64,000 nucleotides of DNA from Membranipora membranacea (Eukaryota > Bryozoa > Gymnolaemata > Cheilostomatida > Membraniporidae): positions 40,238,001 to 40,302,000 of the forward strand of contig OU612065.1 of the NCBI GenBank assembly GCA_914767715.1. The letters are read 5' to 3'. This document shows, in pieces, positions 38,247 through 48,430 of this stretch; the stretch's first letter is position 1, and every line of letters starts with the position of its first letter. Under the pieces are notes generated by a model that ran no database searches, had not been told where the DNA came from, and saw only the letters and a program-made list of their open reading frames with translations. The position numbers were made by a program, and so were the translations under genes.

Positions 38247-38501
38247 AACATCATCTTCCTTCAAACCTAAATGAACGTAATGACTGAACATTATTTGGGG
38301 CTTGAGCTAACACATGAATCCATGTATGACAAAGTCATATAAATATGGTGAGAATCTGAGAGAGGTTACACTGATCATCCTGAAGGGTCTCAGAATCTGA
38401 AAGAGGTTACACTGATCATCCTGAAGAAGCTATCTATACAATGTCTCAATTTATAGACAGAGAAGCGAAGGTAAGGTAAGAGTTTAAATTTATTTATTTT
38501 T

Positions 38502-38880
38502 TCATGGTAGACATGAATCAATAGGTTTCCAGTTAGTAATATTTGATCCGCATTTGCAATGTAAATAGTTCGTAAATAATGAGAATTCATGACCACATCT
38601 TTGACACACGGCTCGCCAGTTTGTATTCCTACTTGACACCCAGTCTTCTTTATCTTTTTCCTGATCACTGTTCACAACCAACATGGCATCACAAACCTGG
38701 GTGCAAACTCCATGCTGTAGTTCTTGTGCATCCTTGTTGTGAAAATCAGGTAGTGCTTCTGAATCTATTGATAGTGAGCTTGATTGTTTACTATTCTCTT
38801 CCTGGAGAATGAGACCTTCATCATCAGTATACCACCAATCTAATCCCCTGTACCAACATGGGCACTGACAATCTAACTGT
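38502..38880 (-). pseudogene. 3' half of a Cys-rich reading frame split by element A'
   Basis: A minus-strand frame runs from the element boundary at 38880 to a stop at 38502-38504 without interruption. It has C-Q-C-P-C-W near its start and C-Q-R-C-G-H and C-K-C-G near its end, suggesting zinc-binding knuckles. Its upstream half lies 22 kb away at 61379-61198. The two halves are in the same phase when one copy of the 9-bp duplication is kept (191+379=570 nt, 190 codons). No family is recognised. Confidence 0.75.
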
Positions 38881-38889
38881 CCTGTGAAC
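38881..38889 (+). repeat. Left 9-bp target-site duplication of A'
   Basis: CCTGTGAAC directly precedes the left end of element A' and is repeated exactly at 61189-61197 after its right end. Confidence 0.85.
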
Positions 38890-39097
38890 CGGTAGGTACG
38901 AAAAACCGAACCACGAACTCACGAACTACGAACCCTCAAAAAACCGAACTCAGGATTATCCTCTCCTGCTTAAATCAATTTGCTCAAAGTTTAATAATTG
39001 TCAGTGGCCAATGAAATGTCATGTTTTTGATAAGTGACCAATAATATAACCGACATCAAACTTTGACTTTTAGTAGAGCTCATTGCATCCTAACTAG

Positions 39098-39205
39098 GTA
39101 CGGAAGACGAACGATGACATAAAGAATTTTTCTTTTTTCTCAAGAAAAAAACTGTGTGTCATCGCTCGTCTTCGCTATTTGCCCGGGCTATGACAGGGAA
39201 AATTT
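39098..39205 (+). repeat. Left terminal inverted repeat of G
   Basis: Begins GTACGGAAGACG and runs through a T-rich loop to CGCTATTTGCCCGGGCTATGAC. It is matched in inverted orientation at the right end. A further similar word (TGTCATTACTCGGCTATACG) follows at about 39233 and may be a subterminal binding iteron. Confidence 0.85.
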
Positions 39206-39535
39206 TAGTAACCAGCAGGTAAAAAAAAAGTATGTCATTACTCGGCTATACGAAGAGAGAGTATAACTCCCAGTCCAAATGAGTTAGCCTAGCCTGAATA
39301 AGAGCTGTTATACAATCGTTAACAGGTGCAGTGGGCGTGTCTTTGCTTGGCGGCAATGACAAAATCACTCAGTTATCTGAAAGTTGACAGTAGAGTAGGA
39401 TCTATTGATAGAGTAGGTAGTATATAGCTTCACCAAGTGAGATCACGACCGTCCATTGTTAGGTTGTAGTTTGCATTACATTTAAAATAAGCTGTCAATA
39501 TTATTTATTAAGCCTAAGTAGGATTAGCCAAGAAG

Positions 39536-42500
39536 ATGGAGTGCTGGGAGTTCTATGGAAAATGCAAACTATGTGCTTGTAAGTACATGGGAGGTGCAAA
39601 TCACCAATGCTCATGTGGACATGAAAAAATCAATCATGTAAGTAGTAATAATTGTAACTATAGTAAATGCATAGGACTTAGTCTCATACATGCAAAAAAC
39701 CTTGGTGTTTTGTGTCGGTCATATGTATGCAGGGAGAATGGAAAGGAATCCATTCTCCCTGATAATGTATGTGACTACACCGAGTTTGATGGTGAGTGAG
39801 GGGAGTGAGGCACTAGAGCGATAATAATATATTGTGTCTGATAATGATATTTGTCCATTGATTGGACTTTTTCAGAGCGTCACCTCCTTTGGAGCATAGC
39901 TATAATGCATTCTTATTATTCTCATCTACTCTAGCCTACAAATCTACCAGCGCTGTTATATATTGACAACCCACATTACCAGACATACTCACTCAAGTCT
40001 GCTTATCATCCACATCATGCTTTCCCACAAGCATGTCAGATTATCCTAAAAGTTAGTTAGAGTGCTCTCAAGGCATCAGCATGTGCTCCAACCATTGGCT
40101 ACACAGGGGGGTCTTTCAATTAGAAACAGCCAAAATCGCAATATTATCGCTCACTCACTGAGTGAGCGATACCTGCTAGGGGTCTCGCTTTCAGATCGCT
40201 CAGTCACTTGATGGAACTATATACATTCTGAGTGAGCGATTTGGGAGTGATTTTCTCTAATTAAAACACCAAGTGAGTGATAATTTTGAGCGATGTGATA
40301 GTGATGTGATAGTGATAACTTGCTTTAGTAAAGGATCACTCTTTCTAATTGAAAGACCCCCCTGGCTGGCTGGCTGACCAACATAAACTTGATTAACTTA
40401 CATCATGATCTTGATTCTCAATTTTAGGTGGAACTTGGGACTTGTAGAGATTGTAATGGTAATGACTGCCCTGGTTTCCAATCGACAGATGATATCTCCC
40501 AATGCTATCATTGCCTCCATGAGGCTGCTGCTCACACATCAGCAGCAGACAATGGTAACATTTAGTTTTAATTGATTGTTATGATACAAATGTGCAAAGC
40601 ATGTCTAGGGGTAGGCTTGATGTCATCATGCTTTCATTTGGCAGATCATTTACTATAAAACAATTGTCTCATCAGAGACTAATAATCATATCATACTTAT
40701 GCCATTTGGCAGCGCATATGGATTATCAAGAACAGTGCAAACCTTCTGAGAAGCAATATTATGCAAGCTTTCAAAAACCTATAGTAGTGGCATAACCAAA
40801 CTAGAAAATTGGAGGTTTTAGAATGTAGTCTTACATATGTTTTGGGCTAGTTGCTGGAGTTTTATATTATGATAGCAACATAACAATTGCCCTTTTTCAT
40901 TTCTCATTGTCTCAAAGGTCTTACTCAAACCTGTTTCTTTTATTAATTTTTAGTGATACGGATAACGTGTCAAGGCGGGCTTCTTAGAAAGCCTTATGTA
41001 AGTTATTTTCAGCAGGCTGTTTAGTGATTTAGTTTTTCTAATATTGCAGAGTCTGTCGAGGAAGAACTTCTAAGAAATTGGGTCCTACAGGGACATAAGC
41101 TAGACGTTCTGAGGCGACTTTATAATCAGAAATTTGGTATCACATTGAGGTTGGTTCGTGTGCCATGCAACATGAGGTTTTCCCAGCTGGCTTGTTAGTC
41201 ATCTATTTGAATGTGGCTTTTACTGTGCTACTCACAGCCAGTTATTGGTAGGACTGACTGTTGCAAATATCTAAGTGCATTCGCCATGGGATTGCACATA
41301 CTTTGGGTTAAATTGTAAATTAAACTGAAGTGGCTTAATTATTTGTTTGTAACGTTGTTAGGTGTGTACTCAGTTTTGAAGGTTTGGTAGACAAATGGTT
41401 TGCCTGATTGTACAGGACTCAGTCAGCTTTCCTCGTTCTGAAACTATGATATTTTATACATTGTGTAGAAGTAAAAGGAGTATAGCACGGCGTTTGTCTG
41501 CATTTAATATACGGTACTGTGAGGACTCTAAAGTAACCGATAATCAAATACTCTCCGCTATCAAGGTAAATGCTGGTCATCTTTAGTAACATAATGCTCA
41601 ATTTTGTCAAAGTTTACTGTGTAAGGTTAGTGAAACAGATATTCGGGCGTACTGGTTACATTTGTTTGAACTGTTATTTGAAAATATTATGTTAAAATGA
41701 AAAAATATAAAGTTTAACTATTTTATATAAAGTTTAATCGAACTTGGGTTGAAAATCACTTGCATGTGACATCAAGTAATGATCGTGCTATGCCGTCAAC
41801 CGCATCTGGATGCCACAATTCCCTTAAAATTTGCAAGTAGGATTTTAAAGTGTGCTGAATATGAAGGTGAAGTCAGATTTCACCTCTGACAGTTCCCAGT
41901 CATACAAACTTTGGTTATTACTAATAAAAAATTATAGAATCATTACTGTGTAATTACTTGTGCTCCTATGATTCTATTCTGTGGCTGTATTTTCATCCAA
42001 TGATCACTACCTCATTAATAATATCCGAAAATTTCGGTAGGTACGAAAAACCGAACCACGAACTGACGAACTACGAACCTTTAAAAAACCGAACCTTCAA
42101 TGTGTCTGATAACATAATTTCATCCAATGATGATCTTCGTAACAAAATGTCAACACTTTGATGAACAGTTATCCTCTCTTGCACTTTGGCAAATGATAGA
42201 GGACAACTCCAATCCCAGCAGAGAGTTTGGGACATAGGAGCAGGGAGAGTGGGAAGGGAATAGGGAGGGGAGCAGGGAGTTTGTCCCCGACTGAACAAAG
42301 AAGGGGATTTTGTTCTAGAAAAGACGCCAGGCTTGATCATGGCTTGAACGATTTCCAGATTGAGACAGAGGTTCCGGAGAGCTGGGAGCCACCAAGTTCA
42401 AACTTAGTGATTATTACCATGGTGGTGCGACTGATCCTGGAAAACTGAGTGATTATGCACAAATGCACGCAGTGATCCTTTTACTTACTAAATGATGCTT

Positions 42501-45500
42501 GCAAATACTCTGTTTATGTGATCATTGCACTGTTTGAGTGATAAGGTGATCCAAGCAGATAACATATTATATGCGCATTCAAATAAAGGTAATGGTTCAG
42601 AGAAGAGACTGTTGATGGTGTTTACACGTGTATTCAATGAACTTATTTGTATATTATGGTGCCTGAAATAGCAGCAAAATGAGAGGCAGACAAAAGGCCT
42701 GAGAGAATAGTAATGGCTCAGGCGGATTAATACTGAAGTGTGAGCATTCATGGCTATGAATACACATGTGATGGTAGACCATTGGGGACATAAAGCAGTT
42801 CCTATCCAGTGGCAATGTATGTTGTTAATGACAGTAAGCTAACTATCAAGCCATAACTGTTGCAGACCAGCTATCACAAGGATTGTGCTGTGTCTTCTGG
42901 TACTGCGTAACTAAAAAAACCAGAAAATATCACATTCAAATTCAAAGAGAAGTGTTTGATATTATGTGTCATGTTATTATCAGTTAAAATTTATAACTCA
43001 CTTTTTGCTCACTGCGCTCTACTCATAGCTTTAGGGCAGCATGAGGCAAGCTCCCCGTTTCGTCATTGCCGGTTAATTTTATTTGCTTTTTTTATGGCTA
43101 GATGGTGACTGGTGAAGCTCACACCGCATTACATCTATCAATCATGCTCGGCTGGGTTAAAATGAATAATAAACCAATTAATTTTGGTACATACCTGACC
43201 CATCTTGCAATGTAGTTGTTTTACACGAGGCTGTTGCAGAAGACTAGGATGTTATCATTATCAGTTTAGTCCGGGCCACCAGAGCTTGAACCCGACTTCG
43301 TTACACAGCTATAGTACAGCATGTTAGTCTGACCATCGGATCAAAATAAGAAAAACAGGCATTTTTTGGTATTCTGTGGTATGAGTCAGAGAAATCAATA
43401 GCTGAAGTTGTAATGAGTAAGGGCCCACATGGATATCTACAAACACAAGATTTCTTATGTTAGTTATTCATTGCAATATGCAGTTAATATAGTATTTGCC
43501 TAACCACTTTCATAGAATCATTTCATAGATGATCAAGCCTGATCAAGCTAATGTAAATTTCAGAGAGGCAACACTGATCTGATATCTCTTAGAGTAGCAT
43601 GAAATGCTGTATGTAAGACCTAACAGTTATAGTTATATAGCAAATGAGCTCAATTTTTTATAGAAGAATTATAATAATGTATATTAGAGGTCCTACTTTC
43701 CCCCTCATGCTTTGTTTGAAACCAAAGAACAGCCATGAACTTTCAAACAATATTTCAAGATAGGCCAACACCCATAGTACATACTTGTTAACTCTGTCGA
43801 GATGTGATGATTCAGAAGGCAGCCTTCTGCTCCTCCTGTGACGAGTCAAAGGGGCTCCAATTTACTAATCTGTGACCATTTCTAATAAATAAGTGAGGTG
43901 TGTCCTCCATTACAGCCTTCTGTAGTAGCTCCACATACTTCCATCATTTTCAAACTTGCAGGAATATATAGTCAACCCATTCCTCTCTCCAATGCAAAAG
44001 TTCATTTTGATTCATCATGACTAATTTGACATCTACTTGGTGTGTACCAAACTGTGCCATCTTGCTCTCCACAATTTTTCATCAAGTGACCTTGAGCTTG
44101 TGCACCTAGTTAGGATGCAATGAACTCTATTAAAAGTCAGAGTTTGATATCTGTTATATTATTGGTCACTTATCAAAAACATGACATTTCATTGGCCACT
44201 GACAATTTAAACTTTGAGCAAATTGATTTAAGCAGGAGAGGATAATCCTGAGTTCGGTTTTTTAGGGTTCGTAGTTCGTGAGTTCGTGGTTCGGTTTTTC
44301 GTACCTACCGCGAAAATTTGGTAAAACAGTCTTCATTGACACATTAGCAAATTCACATATTCAACTTCATTATTTATTTATTATTTTTTAAACTCTACTG
44401 CTTGATGCGTTAGTAGCGCCCACTATCATTCAGTCACCCACACCCCAGTGGTTTACCCCAAATTTTTCTGTGTTTCAGGAGGAAAATGCTCTGGGTGTAC
44501 TTGGGTACCGTAGGCTCCATACCAGTCTCCGAGTGAAATATGGGCTTGCTGTAACTAGGTATGATTTCATCAAGATTGATGAATAAGTATGGCATACACT
44601 GATGGTATACAAATCAGTGATGGCATATCAGTACATGTATCTCCATATGAATTTAGTTGATCACGACTCATGTAATGAATTTTATGGCACAATATTAGTG
44701 TGGGCACGGATTTTGCACTGTACATTGCATCATGCAGTCAGCAATGACGATGATTTATATAAACGTGCAGTGCATTTTTTCTGTAAACACTGAATTACGT
44801 CATGTTATAGTGATGACCACTTTTATCATGTCTGCTCAAACTGGTATAAATTGAACTGTTCCTTATTTTTAGAGACCGAGTTACAGCCCTATCAAAAGTC
44901 ATGATTTGCCGAGAGGAGTTGATCCAAAGGTTGGCAGAGGTCCGCTTCACCAGAATCCCTTCCGCTCTAAGGTGTGGGAACTTGCATCCATAGCAATATT
45001 TACAACTACCCCTAATACCACCTGCGCATATCAGCAGGATATCCAGTCAGGTTTAAGTGTCGACTGATTAAATAGCCACTTGTTTCTGACCAGTTTCATG
45101 CAAAGCTAGCTTCCATTCCCGTTTAGCATGTTAACTATTTTGAATTGACGGACATACATAAACATGTATAGTAGTGGATTGGAATTTATTAGTTTCATCC
45201 GCTGTTTAAGTGTGGGAAATGCCCAGAAGTATGTTGATTTCGTTCTCTCATCTCATATAAGCTTTACCGGGCATCATCGTAGTCTGTCTCCAACTGTATC
45301 ACCTTGTGGTGACACATGGTATCTGTATCAGTGTGGTATAGATCTTTATCTATATATGAATTAGAATGTATAGAATATTAATCTCCTTGCTTATAGTTAT
45401 AGAAATGTATCTCTTTGCGTTTACGATGAGATAAATATAATTTTATATTGTATTTATATCATTGCTTTGTAGTTTTCATCTCTTTGCAGTATTGTTCAGA

Positions 45501-47570
45501 GAGGGGACAAGTCTTCTATTTGCTTATTGCTCCCAATGAGATCAATATGCTCCATCATCATTATTTTTCAATTTGTTGTGTTTTTCCTATTTACCAGGGT
45601 CCAAACTGGCTTTGGTCTGTGGATGGACATGAGAAACAGGCACAACCCTTTGGTATCTACATATATGGTGTACTTGATACATACTCCAGGAAGATCTTGG
45701 GGCTTCATGTTCTGCCTGACAAATAGAGTGAGACAGTCGGAAATTGGCTCCTTCAAGAAGTGACCCATATTGGAGGTACAATGAATATATTGTATGTTTA
45801 AAACTGATGAATAGAATGATTTGATCTGACAGCTATGCGAAGATTTCTATTATGATGCCTTGTTTTACCTCATGACTTCCATTCACACAAAAAAAATGTT
45901 ATGAGACATTGATGTGTGTCGAAACTGATGGGTTTGAACTGCTTCTCAAACCATAGCCCTATCATTATTCACAAAAACAGTATTGGTCTGACATTGTAAT
46001 CTGGTTGGAAATCATTGTCTAAGCAAGTTTATTTATAAGTTATAAGTTTTATTTATAGGTTTCTCTTTCTATTGATGTTTGAAGGGTTACCTGAAAGAGT
46101 AATGGTTGATAAAGGATCGGAATGGAACATGGTGCGAGATGTGATTGATGTGGTGCAGATGACACCTGTGTATAATCAGGTACATGCAACTAATATTTGT
46201 TTCTCCAAACTTATCTTCTGCCATGCATATGGAGACTGGAATGTAAGAGGTGCAATCATAGTGGTATGAACATGTGTATATGGTTTTCACATTCCGCGTT
46301 TGGAATATATTTTAGTCATCGTTGGAAAATAATGATTTGCTGAACTAAGCTTTTATCATTTTGTGACAGAAAATTGAGGCTTTCTGGGGCAAGATGAATC
46401 AGTTGTCTGATATGAAATGGTACCGATTGCAGTTACAGACTTTGGAGTCTGAGGGCTTGTTCACCAGAGGATGTAACATTGACAGGTATTTATTGCAATG
46501 CCCTGTTTTACAAACCCATTTTGTCATGTTTTTTTCCCTTGTGTCTAGTGATGGTTCACATAAAAATTCTGGCAGCTCTAATATTGTCATGAATTTGACA
46601 AAAATTTGATGTTGATCTGCTTTTTTCAATCATTTATTGTGACTATTATTCTAACCTAATTTTTAGTTTGAATTGATTCCGTACACTTAACTGGGTATTG
46701 GGACAGAAACAAATCACTATACCACAACCCTCATTCTAAATTTGCAAACATCTGCTCTTGAGAGCCTCCTGCTTATGTCGTTCCATCTGGATTATCACTG
46801 AACTGCCCTGGTTTGTTACTAGATGTGCTGCCTTGAATAGTAGCATCTAATTTGCAATGTAATATATTGGTGATCTTGTATCATGCCAGGTGGATTACTT
46901 GGAAAGTCTTCGCCCCTTTGATTCAGCAATCTCTGAATGAGTACAGAGCCCTGCACAACTCGACCAGAATCAGGAAACAGGTTGGGTTAGTGCTTCCAAG
47001 TGGCCATCCTCCAAATTTTCTTTGGGCAAATCCACAGCTCCTCGGCACAGGTACAGTATACATCAGATGGTCGTCCCTTGATTTATCAGCACTCTTTTGT
47101 GCTATCAATCCATGTGCTCAAATTTCATACATCAATTTTAATATCGACACGTTGCCATCTCCATCGGTAAAAGGTAAAATGTTTAGCTAATTTGGTTACA
47201 AGCTTTCTTCAGGTCGTTGGTTCACTTCTCATTTTAAGTTGGCTAGTTCAGAAAATCATTGTCAGAATTGAGTTTTTTTTATGCCAGTGGGAGCCCAGTT
47301 GTAAGGATATGTTGAAGAAAATGCTTTTGTACTGATAGTTGAGAAATGATAAAAATTCATTTTTTTGTGATACATCCTTTCTCAATTCACACATATTTTT
47401 CAGATGAGTACATCAATAAGCCACCATCTCTCCCCGAGTTCCGACCTTTCATCGATGTTGACATGGACAGGTTTACACTGCCTATCGCACTGCTGATGAG
47501 ACCTACAAAAGCTAACTGTGTACAGCTGTACAAGGATATACAACAGCACATAGAGGACAGTGGACCATGA
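39536..47570 (+). CDS. rve/DDE integrase-like protein, candidate transposase of G (11 exons, one in-frame TAG)
   Basis: Exons: 39536-39637 (or to 39766), 40428-40554, 41050-41149, 41469-41565, 44479-44558, 44875-44971, 45598-45775, 46085-46179, 46370-46485, 46890-47050, 47404-47570. All junctions are GT-AG and in phase, giving 439 (or 482) residues. The N-terminus has C-x-x-C and C-G-H knuckles; exons 3-5 give a helix-turn-helix-like region with a G-Y-R-R-L motif. The integrase core starts at G-P-N-W-L-W-S-V-D-G (exon 7, first Asp). Exon 8 has V-D-K-G-S-E (second Asp) and exon 9 N-Q-K-I-E-A-F-W (Glu), so the DDE set is present. Codon TAG at 45724-45726 lies after L-P-D-K and interrupts an otherwise open frame. 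In exon 6 the in-phase acceptor is the second AG (AGAG at 44871). Intron 4 holds element A. This family is widespread in invertebrates and fish. Confidence 0.85.
40104..40364. mobile_element. MITE in intron 1 of the integrase gene
   Basis: 23-bp perfect inverted repeats, CAGGGGGGTCTTTCAATTAG... at 40104-40126 and the complement at 40342-40364. The interior repeats GAGTGAGCGAT in both orientations. CAGGG termini are typical of hAT elements, but no 8-bp duplication is visible. Confidence 0.75.
42026..42034 (+). repeat. Left target-site duplication of element A
   Basis: CGAAAATTT, repeated exactly at 44311-44319 after the right end of A. It is nine bases, as for A'. Confidence 0.85.
42035..44310. 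mobile_element. Element A, complete 2.28-kb non-autonomous TIR transposon
   Basis: Ends at 42035 and 44310 are inverted CGGTAGGTACGAAAAACCGA repeats with a 9-bp flanking duplication. It sits in intron 4 of the integrase gene, opposite in orientation to A'. It contains no transposase. Its sequence near 44103-44115 shows the unoccupied site into which G inserted in A', which fixes the G boundaries to the base. Confidence 0.9.
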
Positions 47571-48430
47571 CAACTCAGTAACCTCTAGCTAGCTGCTGCA
47601 TGCATCTGTGTTTACTAACTGAAAGTTTGGAAGAAGTGATTTGATTGAGGGCAACATTGTGACATTTTTAAGGATTATTAAGGGAGATAAGAGATCATTT
47701 TGCATTCTTGCTCTTGTTCTTTATAAGTTAAATGAGTTAATATTACAATTCTCAACTATCATTCATTTGTTTAACATTTTTCCTCCAGTGTACACTTTAC
47801 AAAAACCAATTGCAAGTGAATTACTCGAACATTTGGTTGCCTGCGGTATTCTGCGAGAGCAGACTGAGAAAATACAATGTATAACTGATCACTAAAGATA
47901 TTTTTCATTTCTCCTTTGTGTCTGCTTTACAAAGAGCAATTACATGCGAGTCACTCATATATCTGGTAACCTGCCATATTCTACGAGAGAAGACTGAGAA
48001 AATACGATCAAGAATGCATGACATTATAATAGGTATTTTTAATATTGTATTTTTAATAGTGTATTTAAACCGAATTAAAAATTTGTTTTCTACACTGTGT
48101 TCATATTAGGTGTCTCTTAATTCAACATTACATGAAGTCAGAACTGAAATGATTAATGTACAATTATGTATAATGTGCAATATTTATGTCCACACCAAAC
48201 ATACTTCACACAGAATGTCAACAGCTAGAATATATAATATTTATCAAAATCTGTGAGTTACAAAAACTGATCTCATGAGACATGTGAGGGAAAAATTATA
48301 AATGTTTTAAAAACAAAACAGAAATTAATAATTATTATTATGTACAGTATATATATATATATATATGTTGACTTCAGTGATGCACAAGTAATAAAAAGAT
48401 ATTTGGTGCATATGATTTCCACGCCTAGAA
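47571..48430. other. Convergent intergenic region of G
   Basis: Lies between the 3' ends of the integrase and kinase genes. It contains a diverged direct repeat (about 47788-47878 and 47920-48006), each copy encoding on the plus strand an alpha-helix-like segment ending R-E-x-T-E-K-I. There is also a TA microsatellite at 48349-48367. No complete gene was recognised. Confidence 0.5.

Noticed and set aside
39638-39799. Extension of integrase exon 1 to 39766 or 39799
   Set aside because: A consensus GTAAGT donor at 39638, right after the C-G-H...H knuckle, keeps phase, and the extra residues look non-conserved. The longer form is given as an alternative only.
42071-42448. Frames on both strands at the left end of element A, with a near copy at 60775-60996
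   Set aside because: The similarity comes from the duplicated transposon arm. The two copies differ by a frameshift, and neither resembles a transposase.
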